The notes beneath the pieces were generated by a model. It saw nothing but the letters and a program-made list of their open reading frames with translations, ran no database searches and had not been told where the DNA came from. A stretch of 64,000 nt of DNA, from NCBI GenBank assembly GCA_036874045.1, contig JAZBRI010000008.1, positions 6,525,001 through 6,589,000 on the forward strand, read 5' to 3'. The stretch is from Cymodocea nodosa. Its lineage: Eukaryota > Streptophyta > Magnoliopsida > Alismatales > Cymodoceaceae. Shown in pieces: positions 10,769 to 22,030 of this stretch. Made by a program: the position numbers and the translations under genes. Every line of letters starts with the position of its first letter. The first letter of the stretch is position 1.

Positions 10769-13027
10769 ATGGCTATTGGAAATGGTAATTTTTCTTTATA
10801 TGAAGGCCAAAATCTTAATCGTCCTCCTTTATTTGATAGAATACATTTTGAATATTGGAAATATAGGATGACAGTTTTTCTTCAAAGTATAGATCATAAG
10901 TTGTGGTTCATGATTTCTAAACCATATACTCCGTTATCTACCCCTTATAATACTTGGACAATTACTAAAAAATAAAATGAAACTCTAAATGCTAAGGGCT
11001 TAAATATTTTATTTTGTGCATTGAGTTATGAACAATTTAGTAAAGTGTCGACATATAAATCTGCTTATGAGGTGTGGCATGCATTAGAAGTTTCACATGA
11101 AGGTACTTCTCAAGTTAAAGAGACTAAGATAAACATGTTAATTCATAAATATGAACTCTTTAAGATACATGAAGACAAAAGTATTTCTGAGATGTTTTCC
11201 AAATTTGTTGGTATTATAAACTCTTTAAAATGCTTAGGAAAGAATTTTGAACAGAAGGATTTGGTGAGAAAAATTCTCAGATCCCTAAGTTCTAAATGGT
11301 CTTAGAAAGTAACATCAATTGAGGAATCACGAGATTTAAATGTTTATACCATTAATGAACTAATAGGAAACTTAACAGCTTATGAAGTTAAATTAAATAA
11401 ATCACTAAGTCAAAACAAACTAAAAATGAAGAAAGAAATAGCCTTCGAAATTAATTCAGATTCTGATATATCTAGTGATTCTAATAAGGATTTGATCTTG
11501 CTGACTAGGAAATTCAAGAAAGCATGGAAAGCTAGGAAACAACAAAGGAATAAAGATGACAAACCCTCAACGTCAAAATCACTGAATGACAAGAATTCTT
11601 CATCTAGAAAGTATGTATGTTACAATTGTAAGAAACCTAGACATCTTTCTCCAGATTGTCCTATAAGGAAAAATGAAAAGCATAGTAGAACAAATCAGAA
11701 GAAGACGGCTTAGAAAACTCAGAAAAAGTTTTACAATAAAAAGGCTTTGAAGGTCACTTGAGATGACACATCAAAAGAGTCTAAATCTGAGGAATCATCA
11801 TCAAAATTTTCACATTCAGAAGGAGAACCAGAGTTAGAAGAGGTTGCTCATGTGTGCTTCATGGTAGATGAGTCTGAGGTAATATCTGATCCTAAAAGTT
11901 ATTCAGATTTTAACTTTGATGAATTATTATGTGCTTATCATGCATTATTACAAAAACTTAATGTTTGTAAACTAGAAAATAAGAATATTAGAAACTCCTT
12001 ATCCATTATGGAAGAAGAAAATTATTTCCTATCTACTACTTTAGAAAAGTTTAAATGTGATAATGAAAAGCATGCTAGAGATTTGCATAAATTTAGATTT
12101 AATGAATGTGTCTTGCATGAACAAATACAGAATACAAATGCTGAAAAATTAAAGATAGAATCTGAAAATGAAATGTTGAGAAAAAATATAAATGATCTCG
12201 AATTAGAGATTGATAAATTAAAAATGAGAGAGATAGATTTAAATTCTACCATTGAGAAATGGAATTTAAGTCAAACTAAGTTAGACAAACTAATTAGTAC
12301 CCCTGCAGTGTCATATAAATTTAGCTTAGGATTTGATTATCCTGAATATCCTGAATCTCAAGCTAATAAATGATTTATTAGTTGCAGCTCAAGTAAATCT
12401 AAGACTAAAATTCCTTTTATCATGAAACAAGGTAATAAATATGTAGAAGTAGGTATTTCAAGGGATGAATCATGTAGTAATAATATAAATCAATGTGATT
12501 TGTCTAAATGTACTTCTAACATGACTATTAATGTTTCTAAAAATCTTGTTTCTTGTTTTGGAAATTCAATTTCTAATGTTTCTAAAATTTCAGATAATTG
12601 TAGTAAACTGAAAATTCAAAAACCCGAGCATGTAATTCAAAACACTAGTGTTAGACCAATTACTCATTCTGCATGTGATAAATCTGAAAATTCTTGTGTA
12701 GAAAAAGATTTTGTATATATTGAAAATTCAAATACATGTACAAAATCTTGGTATGAACTTACTGAAATGTATGAGCAAGACCAAAATAAATTAACATCTG
12801 ATAAAAATCAATTTGGTCTTAGTTATACTACATCTGAAAACAAAAAGAATGATTATAAGAGTAATAATGCTATAAGTAAGTATGATACTAATGATAAGTC
12901 AATAGTACTTACAACTAATAAGAATGTAAATGAAAATGTTAAACTGTTTTTAAACAAAAAGAAGAGATATGCGTTTAATGAACTTGGTCCTCAACAACAT
13001 TGGGTACCAAGAAAAAGTTTTTCTTAA
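10769..13027 (+). pseudogene. Element B Gag polyprotein
   Basis: The start is the ATG at 10769, about 190 bases past the primer-binding site (MAIGNGNFSLYEGQNLNRP). The first ~70 residues are the DUF4219-like N-terminus. The frame at 11021-11305 is the UBN2-type capsid region (YEVWHALEVSHEGTSQVK). The frame at 11426-11713 ends in a CCHC knuckle CYNCKKPRHLSPDC. The frame at 11852-12373 is a long coiled coil rich in Glu, Lys and Asn, followed by an Asn/Ser-rich tail to WVPRKSFS at 13027. Stop codons lie between blocks (for example TAA at 10973-10975). An extended coiled-coil Gag is characteristic of Sireviruses. Confidence 0.88.
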
Positions 13028-13479
13028 TTTGTTTTGCAGGAGGAAACAACATCAAAATGGATCTTGGACAGTGGAGTGTCAAGTCACATGACCGGACAGA
13101 AAAGTCTACTACAAAATTTTACAAATACCATGAAAGGAAGTGTAACATTTGGAAACAAAAGCAAGGATAAAATCATAGGTATAGGTAATGATCAAATAAC
13201 TCCGACTTGTGTTATTTCGAATGTACTATATGTAGAAAACCTAGGATTTAATTTGTTGAGTGTTATAAAACTAACTGAGAATGGATATTATGTAGTGTTT
13301 GAAGATAGTGTATACAAAATTATTGATAAAAATACAGATGAAATTAAGTTTATTGCTAAAAGAAAAGGTTCTGTATGTATTTTATCTTTACCTTCTAGTG
13401 TAGTTGATTTAAATTCATGTTTACTAGCTGAAATTAGTGATGCATATCTGTGGCATAGAAGGATTGGGCATATAAATAT
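13028..13479 (+). pseudogene. Element B protease and pre-integrase N-part, interrupted by element C
   Basis: It is in the same frame as the Gag tail, past the TAA at 13025-13027. It contains the aspartic protease motif WILDSGVSSHM, with the catalytic D-S-G intact, then ENLGFNLLSV and the pre-integrase zinc-binding start LWHRRIGHIN. At 13479 the reading frame is cut by the insertion of element C. It resumes at 20903 in the same domain, so the interrupted motif reads across the junction as GHINMKLLHK. Confidence 0.9.
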
Positions 13480-13791
13480 TGTTATGAGAAGAGAGAATGC
13501 GGAAAGGAAGAAGCTTGGACACGTGGAGAAGAAAGAAGAAGACAAAGAGAGGTAGATGTGTGAAACAAGAACAACAAACACCAAGGTTTTAACGTGGTTC
13601 CCCAAATTGGGTACATCCACGAATGGAGCTCAACTGATTGATTCTTCTCTAGGTGATCACATAGGGATACAAGATTCATCATCATTCCAAAGCACACATT
13701 GGGGGCCTATTTATAACATTTGTGCACCCCAAGTGGCCAAGGACAAAAATACCCCTACATGTAACAAACTAATTCAAGACACATAATAACA
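13480..13791 (-). repeat. 3' LTR of element C (312 bp)
   Basis: It matches 20590-20902 with about 22 substitutions and one base indel. Its terminal inverted hexamer is TGTTAT/ATAACA. It lies beside the polypurine tract at 13792-13803. Confidence 0.95.
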
Positions 13792-13803
13792 ATCTCCACC
13801 TTG
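13792..13803 (-). other. Polypurine tract of element C
   Basis: On the minus strand this reads AAGGTGGAGAT immediately before the 3' LTR start TGTTAT. It is the expected plus-strand priming site. Confidence 0.75.
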
Positions 13804-13874
13804 TCTTGAATTTACAAACTCCACCTAGAACCAAACAACAACAAAAAAATCCCCATCACAAAAGACCTGAAGGG

Positions 13875-15640
13875 TCAACTATAAGCAAAGACATTAAGTA
13901 AGTCTAAGCAATGCTTAAACTTGCTTTCAAGAATGCCTTTCGTATACATATCGACTAGATTGTGATGTGTGTTGATCTTCAAAATCTTCACGCGATCTTC
14001 TCTTCTAAGAAAGTGACAACGAACATCAATGTGTTTTGTCTTGTCATGAAACACATTGTCCTTCGTTAAGCTGATGACACTGAGACTATCACAGAAAATT
14101 TCTACTTTATCATATCGCAAACCAAATTCTCCAAGTAACCCCTTCAACCAAATATCATCTTTTGCAGCTTCTGTCATCACCATATACTCAACCTCGGTGG
14201 TGGATAATGATATATTAGGCTGTAAAGTAGATTTCCAACTAATAATGGAATCTGCTAATGTGAAGACATATCCTATTAAGGATCTACGCTGATCAACATC
14301 ACTTGCAAAATCTGAATCAGAATATCTAGCCATACTACAGTTATGCTTAACTCCATAAATCAGTCCTACATCAGATATGTCCTTCAAGTACCTAAAGATC
14401 CTCTTCACAGCCTGGTAATGACTCTTCCCTAGATTTGACATAAACCTGCTTAAAACACTAAGAGAGTAAGCAAGATCTGGGCGAGTACAAACCATGGCAT
14501 ACATAAGACTACCAACTGCCTGTGAATATGGAACTTTCTTTATGTACTCCTTCTCTGATTATGTCTAAGGTGCCATAGCAACTGATAATCGCAGGTTCCT
14601 ATCATAGGGCATTCTGATGGTCTTTCTTGAAGCCATACCAAACCTGCTCAGAATCTTCAGAACATAATTGTACTGATGGAGAAATAATCTTCCAATGTTC
14701 TTGTCACTATAAATCTCCATCCCAAGGATTTTACCTACTGGTCCTAAATCCTTCATTGCAAATTCAGATTTCAATGTGTCTTTCAAAACCTGTATTTCAT
14801 TGACATCTTTGGTTGCAATCAAGATGTCATCCACATACAAGAGCAAGTAAACAAATTCATCTTTAATTTGTTTAACATAGACACATGAATCAAAACTACT
14901 TCGAACAAAACCAACATTTGTGATAAAAGAATCAAATCTTTTATACCACTACCTGGGAGACTATTTCAACCCATACAAAGATTTCTGCAACTTACAAATG
15001 AGGTCTAATCTACCTCTTTCTGCAAAACCTGTTGGTTGTTCCATCTAGATGTCCTCATCTAAATCACCATGCAAGAAAGTTGTTTTCACAACTAATTGTT
15101 CAAGTTCTAAATCCTTTACTGCAACAATTGTCAAAAGGACACGAATGGAGGTGTGTCTAACGACTGGTGCAAAGACTTCATTGAAGTCCACACCCTCCTT
15201 CTGTGAAAAACCTTTTACTACCAATCTTACCTTGTATTGTATTCCATGATTGCCCTATGTTCTTGATTTCTTTTTGAACACCCATTTGTAACCAACAACA
15301 TTCCTGTCATTGGGACGTTTTACCAACTCTCAAGTCCTATTCTTATGCAAAGATTGTAGTTCTTCTTACATAGCTCCCAACCAATGTACGACTTCTGGTC
15401 CGCTAACGGCAGCATCAAAACTAGGTGGATCAACATCCTCCACCTCACTAGCTACCTGTAGGGCAAAAGTGACCATATTATTGTAGTCATACCTCTGTAG
15501 AGGGTGAACATCCCTCCTAGGACGGTCTCTAGCAACACACCTTGGGTGTGTGTCCTCAACAAACTCATCTCCATGGCCATCTTCTAAAATCAAACATTGA
15601 TCTGTATCAATAGGAACAGATTGGTCAGAAATCAACGGTT
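13875..15640 (-). pseudogene. Element C reverse transcriptase and RNase H
   Basis: The frame at 13875-14504 is the end of RT plus Copia RNase H (MYAMVCTRPDLAYSLSVLSR, then STTEVEYM and the DKTKHIDVRCHFLR block) and ends at its natural stop. The frame at 14565-14846 holds the RT active site MLLYVDDILIATKDVNE. The stretch 14850-15640 carries the RT N-terminal region with stops, including LHWLGAM-like linker sequence at 15366-15635. Frame breaks occur near 14510-14570 and repeatedly upstream of 14850. The domain is split from the integrase by solo LTR D at 15646-17380. Confidence 0.9.
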
Positions 15641-15645
15641 GATTC

Positions 15646-17380
15646 TATTAGTTCATTATTTTATCAGTTAATTTTGATGATGTAAAACATGTGGTTTAAT
15701 TATTTCTGCCATATTTTAGATGTCTTTTTACTCAAATGAATTTTGGCTAACTGCTATGTACTTAAAGTCTTTTAAATTAGATTTCGATAGGTTATTTTGT
15801 CTACAGTGTATTGATCAAAGAGTTATTTTATAAGTCATCGAACAAAATAGGACAAATCGGATGGTTATGTCTCTCTCTTGGCTTTTCGGATGGTTATATC
15901 AGTAACTATCTGAAAAGTATTTTATCTTCGGTGAGTTAAGTCTTTTTATGTTCGGATATGATTTTTTTATGGTAAGTCTCCGAAATCCCTTTAGTTTCGG
16001 ATAGTTAAGGTTTTTATTCCGGAGAGTTAGTTGTTTCTCTATTTTAATATATTTTCGGTTACTTTCTTCTAAAGGGCTCGTGTCAGTCTCTCATCGCTTG
16101 ACTTAAGTGACTTTTTGGATGGTTACGATGTAACTATCCGAAAACTCTTAAGAATCAAAGAGTTATCTTCAGTAAGTATCCGAAAACTATTTTAAGTTTC
16201 GGATAGTTGAGTTTTCTATTATTTTCTGACTTAAGTGACTTTTCGGAAGGTTACCTGTGTAACTATCCGAAATAACTTAAGGATCGGAGAGTTATCTTTT
16301 ATAAGTATCCAAAACATGTCCACTCTATCGGATAGTTTATTTTTTAATATTTTATAACGCAGTTTTAGGACACGTGTTTCAATTTTAATACATGACTTAA
16401 GTGGTCTTTCAGAATGTTAGTTCTATCTATCCGAAATGTTTTTGAGTTTCGGCAAGTTATCTTTCTAAGTCTCTGATTTTCTGAAAGTCTCCGAAGATTT
16501 TATTTTTACAGAAATTGCAACTATTATTAATTAACTAATCTTTGTGGCAAGATATCTTTTGATTGCAGATCTCAACTTTATTATGATTGAAGGTTGCCGG
16601 AAATGAATTCCTGCATAAAGCATCTGACCATTTCAAAATTCTTTCTACTTATGCAAATCTCAAAGGAAAAATATAAAAAGGATTTTGCAGAAAACTGAAA
16701 GATGCACACACAGAATTTTTCAACACTCGAAAGGAGAAATTGTCTGCTTAGTAATTTTGCAAACACTTTGAAGATTCGTCTGCAACAAAGTCCAGAAGAT
16801 CAACAACTACTGATCAATCAAGAATTCTCCTTAGAGCTTCTATGTCAACTCTTCATAGGAGTTGATCTGGTGTTGTGTGTCATTTTCATTTTGAGTCAGT
16901 GACTCCTGAGTTTAAATTGTCTTCTCGTTTACTTGAAAACCTTAACTCACAAGGGTGTTGTGAGTATACTTTCACAAGGTTGGGGCCTTGGTGAAGAGAG
17001 TGAAGTGTGATACTTCACTTGCTCAAGATTGGGGTCTTGAGTACACAAAGTTGATGCTTTGTGTGAGGTTTTTGTTTAGCCTTTAAAAACATCTGTAAGG
17101 TTGTTGCTTAGCTTGCAAAAGTAACTTGTTTAAGGTTTGTGCTTAGCCTTAAAAGCACTTAATGGAATTCTTGAGGTTGTGGCCTTGAGGAGTGGACTAC
17201 CTAGTTTGGGGAACTACTATAAATCTCTTTGTGTTCTTTACTTTCTGCACTGCAAGTTTTAATTTAAAATCAATTAATTAGGATTCATTAGTGTCAACAA
17301 CTTTTGAATTTTTAAAAACAAAATAAACTTTATTAGGACACTATTCACCCCCCCCTTTAGTGTGCCATTCGATCCTTTCA
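15646..17380 (+). repeat. Element D: solo LTR of a Sirevirus-like Copia
   Basis: It is flanked by direct repeats GATTC at 15641-15645 and 17381-17385 and interrupts the integrase-to-RT linker of element C. It starts TATTAGTTCATTATTTTATC (TG mutated to TA) and ends TTCACCCCCCCCTTTAGTG, then GATCCTTTCA, as the LTRs of A and B do. There is no internal coding region or primer-binding site after it. It is rich in CGGATAGTT / AACTATCCG inverted motifs at about 15840-16340. The structure fits unequal recombination between two LTRs. Confidence 0.9.
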
Positions 17381-17385
17381 GATTC

Positions 17386-18810
17386 AAATCAAGCTCCACC
17401 TGCTCAGGAGTACTAGGTGGATCTAAAACTGTTGGCTTTTCTTTCTTGTGTATCAAAGAAACCTCATCAAAGGTAACATCCATGTTATGAATGACCTTTC
17501 TTGTTTCTTTATCATATATTCTATAACCTTTTACTCTCATTCCATATCCCACAAAGATGTCTTCCTTGGCATGTAGCTCCAATTTACCATGATTCACATG
17601 GTAATAAGTAGGACATCCAAATACTTTCAATTTGGAGTAGTTTGCCGCTTTCTCCATCCATACTTCATAAGGGATCTTATTGCCAATTGCATTAGATGGC
17701 AACCTATTCACCAAATAAGAGGCTGTGTTAACAACTTCAGCCCAAAAACATTTTTCCAACCTAGCATGTGAGAGCATACATCTAGCTCTCTCCAACAACG
17801 TCCTATTAAGACGTTCTGCAACTCCATTTTGTTGTGGAGTTCCCTTGACAGTATAATGCCTAGTTATGCCTATATCTCTGTAAAAACTATCAAATTCATT
17901 TGAACAAAATTCTAATCCATTATCTGTTCTCAAGTATTTTACTTTCCTCCCTACTTGGTTTTCAATAATAGCCTTCCACTATTTAAAGTTCTTGAATGCC
18001 TCACTCTTGTGCTTCATAATGAAAACCTAAGTCATATGACTAAAGTCACCAACAATGGAGAGAAAGTACTTAGAACCTGCTAAGGAAGGTTGTTGAGATG
18101 GTCCCCAACAATCTTCATGGACATAATACAACTTCCCTTTGCTGGAATGTTCTGCTCTTCCAAAGGAAACATGTTTCTATTTCCCATAGATGCAATGCTT
18201 GCATAAATCAATATCTGTAAAGATATGACCATCTGACCTGCTAAGTGTGCTGAGCTTCTGCATTCCCTTTAGACCCAAATGTCCTAACCTGGAACGCCAA
18301 ATAGCTGACATAGACTACTAATCACTTATTGTCACAGCTACTGATCCAATGATGGGTTTGCCCTGAAGAATGTATAAAGGTCCATCCTTGATTCCCTTCA
18401 TCACTACTAGGGAACCTTTCAAAACATGGAGTTTACCTCCACCTGAAATACTGAAACATTTCTGATCAAGAGCCATCAATGAAATAAGACTTGCCCAATC
18501 TTGGCACATGTCAAACATCCTCCAAGACTTTGACTGTCCCATCATGTATCCTGAATCTGACAAATCCAATACATGTTTTGTCACAAACATCATTATCTGC
18601 TAAAGTGACCTATCCACCATCTACCTCCTCATATGCATGAAAATACTCTCTGTTGGGAGTGATATGATGTGATGCACCAAAATCCATAATCCAACTCTGA
18701 TCGAAGTAGGCACTATAGTAAATAGTAAGGGAGAAATCACAATCAGACCCTGAGTCTCCATTTTCAGCGACTATTGCATTTCCCTTAGTCTTCAATTTAG
18801 GGTAATTCAC
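17386..18810 (-). pseudogene. Element C protease and integrase
   Basis: The frame at 17274-17933 carries the integrase second aspartate (MRTDNGLEF), the NGVAERLNRT glutamate motif and the C-terminal PYEVWMEKAANYSKLKVFG block. Its last residues, left of 17386, belong to solo LTR D. Upstream, 17940-18600 is the pre-integrase and integrase N-terminus with frameshifts. The protease block at 18610-18810 reads SWIMDFGASHHITP: the active-site Ser of D-S-G is replaced by Phe, which should inactivate the protease. Confidence 0.88.
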
Positions 18811-19560
18811 CTTCCAATGCCCATTTTCCTTGCAATAATTGCAAGTGTCCTTGGAATTTCTACCTCTGGACTTACTTCTGCCTCTGCGCCTGTTGTCTCT
18901 TCTACTCTACCATCCTCTAAACTCTGAATGATGCACTGTCAAACCTGATTTGCCAGCATCATTACTACCATGAGTAGCCAAATGTCTCAATTCTCTAGAA
19001 TGAAGACTCGATCTTACCTCCTCCAAGGTAATAGTGTCTTTGCCAACCACAAAAGATTGCACAAAGTTCTCAAAGGAGAGAGGGAGAGATACCAATAAGA
19101 TGAGAGCAGCATCATCATCTTCCATTGTAACACCAATGTTCCTCAGCTCCATGAGAATGGTGTTGAGCTGATCCAAATGTTGCTTCAATGGTATACCTTC
19201 CTTCATTCTAAGAGAGAACAACATTTACTTCAACAACAGCTTATTCGTAAGAGACTTAGTCATATACGGAGATTCTAACTTATTCCAAAGACCCAAAGCT
19301 GTATTTTCATCTACTACCTCAATGATTATCTCATCTAATAAATATAGTAGAATAGTTGAATGTGCCTTCTCCTGTTGCTGTTCAAATTTGACAGACTTCT
19401 TATCTAGGATTATCTCCACATTTAAGGGAGCCCAAATACCCTGTTGTTTCAAAAGTGCTTTCATCTTAATCTGCCACAAACTAAAGTTGTTCTTGCCATT
19501 GAACTTCTCAACTTTCAAGGTTGAAGATGTCGTGACAATAGAACAACACAAACACAACAA
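18811..19560 (-). pseudogene. Element C Gag with damaged zinc knuckle
   Basis: The frames at 19225-19560 (VEKFNGKNNFSLWQIKMKAL) and 18907-19224 (MKEGIPLKQHLDQLNTILME) form the UBN2-type capsid, split by a stop at about 19224. The zinc knuckle at about 18830-18880 reads CNYCKENGHWKVNY: the final cysteine of CCHC is now Tyr, a single G-to-A change. The exact start is uncertain; the family start would lie a few residues before TTSSTLKVEKF. Confidence 0.85.
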
Positions 19561-20024
19561 GCAAATACCAAGAACTCAGACAACAAATAAGCACAAAATT
19601 TGCTATCCCAAAGCTGTAGACGAATCTTTCATTCAAAATATCCCAACCAACAAATGCAGCTAACGAATTTAAAAATCACTCACGAAGAATCCCAAGAAAA
19701 CAAAAATGAGCCAAGATCACACGTATTACCTCAAGAAACAAAAAAGAATTCCCAAAGAACTTCCAAAGAATTTCAAAGAACTTCAAAAGAATTCCAAAGA
19801 ATTCTAAAGAACTGGCCACACTTGGTCTATTCGAAAAGGCCAAAAAAGAATTCCATAGAATCACAACAACAAACTTCAAAAGTTATGATAGGAATTCTTA
19901 CTACTCGTTTCACCAATGCGGAAACAACAGACGACCAAGTGCACATTGTCAAGATTCAAGATCGCAGGCGTCGAATAAAAGAACTCCAATCACAAACGCT
20001 TGTCACGAACACAAGTCGCGAGTA

Positions 20025-20490
20025 AACGTCGCATGAGCAAACCGTGAGCGCTGGCGTCGGGCAAAGTGTGGCGTCTGGTGCGTAAGCACTAGCGTCAGGC
20101 AAGAAAGCGGGTGAATGCCCATGGGCACTAGTGTCGGGCGAAGATGCGAGTAGTCGCGCACGGGCGTTGGCGTGGGCGAAGACGCGAGCGAATGCGTGCG
20201 GGCATTGGGCAAGGACGTAAGCAGTCATGCATGGGCACTAGCGCGAGCGACGATGCGAGCGAATGCACACGAGCAAGGACACGAGCAGTCATGCACAGGC
20301 GTTGGCGTAGGTGTAGGCGAAGACGCGAGCATTGGCGTCGGTCGAGGACGCGAGCGGTCGCACACGGGTGCTGGTGCAGGTGAAGACGCGAACGGTCACG
20401 TGGGCGAGAACACAGGCGTTGAACATAGACAATTGTGTGGGCGTCGAGCGTTGGCGTCACCGATCTTAGGTGTCGAGTGTTGGCGTCACC
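20025..20490. repeat. CpG-rich minisatellite in element C leader
   Basis: About 465 bases of irregular repeats with roughly 60-66 bp spacing are built from GGCGTTGGCGT, GAAGACGCGAGC and AGCAGTCATGCA-like words. Base composition contrasts sharply with the AT-rich surroundings. Many CpG dinucleotides survive although the element's LTRs show transition decay. Confidence 0.8.
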
Positions 20491-20575
20491 AGTCTTAGGC
20501 ACCAGCTACATGCGTTGGCCAAGATCTTTCTTTTCTTCTTTCCAAGGCTAATCCACGGCCAACTCCTCAAACTTC

Positions 20576-20587
20576 GCTTTGATATCA
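20576..20587 (-). other. Primer-binding site of element C
   Basis: On the minus strand this is TGATATCAAAGC, two mismatches from TGGTATCAGAGC. It lies two bases from the 5' LTR, the same geometry as elements A and B. Confidence 0.8.
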
Positions 20588-20589
20588 CT

Positions 20590-20902
20590 TGTTATGCAAA
20601 GAGAGAATGCGAAAAGGGAGAAGCTTGGACACATGGAGAAGAAAGAAGAAGATAAAGAGAGGTAGACGTGTGAAACAAAGAACAACAAACACCAAGGTTT
20701 TAACGTGGTTCCCCAAATTAGGTATGTCCATAGATGGAGCTTAGTTGATTGATTCTTCTCTAGGTGATTACAAAGGGATACAATATTCATCATCATTCTA
20801 AAGCACACGTTGGGGGCCTATTTATAACATTTGTGCACCCCAAGTGGCCAAGGACAAAAATACCCCTACGTGTAACAAACTAATTCAAGACACATAATAA
20901 CA
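20590..20902 (-). repeat. 5' LTR of element C (313 bp)
   Basis: It is the partner of 13480-13791. A TATA box (TATAAATA on the minus strand) lies at 20819-20826. The right boundary is set by the AATAT target duplication at 20903-20907. Confidence 0.95.
20819..20826 (-). promoter_or_regulatory. TATA box of element C 5' LTR
   Basis: TATAAATA on the minus strand is conserved in the 3' copy near 13710. It is in the correct position to start transcription within the 313 bp LTR. Confidence 0.55.
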
Positions 20903-22030
20903 AATATGAAATTATTACATAAACCATCTAGAAAAAATTTAGTGAGAGGTTTACCAAAGATTAAATACTCAAAGAGTTTTATGTGTGATGCATGTGAGTT
21001 AGGTAAACTTCAGAAAAATTCTTTTAAATCCAAAACTAATATTTCAAGCAAGAGAGTCTTAGAACTTATACATATGGATCTATTTGGACCAACAGGAATC
21101 ATGAGTCTTGGTGGTAAACGGTATGTATTTGTTTTAGTAGATGACTTCTCTAAATACACTTGGGTATATTTTCTAGCATCTAAGATAGAAGTTTTTGAAA
21201 AGTTTAAATGTTTTGCAATTTTGTTCAAAATGAACAAAATGTCTCTATTCAAAAACTTAGGAGTGATCATGGTACGAAATTTGATAATGATCGAATGGAT
21301 AATTATTGTAATGAGCATGACATTGATCACATATTTTCTTTTCCAAGAGCACTGTCTCAAAATGGTGTTGTTGAGAGAAAAAATAGATCACTTCAAGAAA
21401 TGGTCAGAACTATGTTGAATGAACAAAAGTTACCTCAAAATCTTTGGGTTGAAACAGTGAATACAGCTTGTTATGTTATTAACAGAAGTCACTTAAGACC
21501 TCGTGTTAATAAAACTCCTTTTGAAATTATGTTAATAGGGTTCCAAAAATTTCCTATATGAAACCATTTGGCTGTAAGTGTTTTATTTTTAATACTAAGG
21601 ATAAAAGGGATAAATTTCAAGCTAAAGCAGATGAAGGAATTTTGTAGGTTACTCTACTAGAAGTAAAGCATATAGAGTATATAACAAAACTTCTAGGATT
21701 ATTGAAGAAACCCTCCATGTAAGCTTCAATGAAAATTCTTTTAGAGAATATAAATCTAAAGCTGATAATGATGATATGATCAATTTCCTAAAAGAGTTAG
21801 AGATCAATAGAGAGACTGAAGATTTATCTGAAAAAAATCAAAAATATGAACTTAAATGATCAAACTAATGATGAAAGTGATGGATCTTCAAATATTGATG
21901 AGAATAATGAGGAAAATCAGAGAAATTGGCGTTATTCTTCATCACATCCCATTACTCAAGTCATTGGTAATATTAATGAGAGTTAAAACTAAAGCTTCAG
22001 TAAATTTAAATAGTATGTGTATGCTTGTTT
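20903..22030 (+). pseudogene. Element B integrase (continues after nested element C)
   Basis: The frame at 20906-21418 continues the pre-integrase domain and enters the integrase core (CDACELGKLQ, LIHMDLFGPTG, FVLVDDFSKYTWVYF). A frameshift near 21205-21230 moves the reading to 21208-21561 (LRSDHGTKFDN, NGVVERKNRSLQEM), which holds the second Asp and the Glu. From 21561 to about 22030 the C-terminal part and linker are readable in several frames (FGCKCFIF-like, RNWRYSSSHP-like) with stops. All three catalytic residues are still present across the pieces. Confidence 0.9.

Larger units (their letters stand above)
19561..20589 (-). other. Long 5' leader of element C with simple repeats and a CpG-rich array
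   Basis: Between Gag and the primer-binding site lies about 1 kb of leader. At 19735-19815 it holds an AAGAATTCCAAAG-type repeat of 12-14 bp in six or so copies. At about 20025-20490 it holds a strikingly GC- and CpG-rich array built on GGGCGTTGGCGTCG, GACGCGAGCG and CGAGCAGTCATGCA-like words. The long arginine- and alanine-rich frames in this array occur in several frames on both strands and are composition artefacts. Confidence 0.75.
13480..20902 (-). mobile_element. Element C: Tork-like Ty1/Copia retrotransposon nested in B
   Basis: This complete minus-strand Copia has LTRs of 312 bp (13480-13791) and 313 bp (20590-20902) with TGTTAT...ATAACA ends, a polypurine tract and a primer-binding site. 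The 5 bp target duplication AATAT is at 13475-13479 and 20903-20907. The coding order on the minus strand is Gag, protease, integrase, RT and RNase H. Removing the solo LTR D inside it leaves about 5.7 kb, typical for Tork. The LTRs differ at about 22 positions by hand count (7%), mostly transitions. All domains carry inactivating changes. Confidence 0.95.

Noticed and set aside
19956-20498. Several overlapping Arg/Ala/His-rich frames on both strands
   Set aside because: They all fall in the CpG-rich repeat of element C's leader, where stop codons are rare by composition. Open frames occur on both strands and none has a domain.
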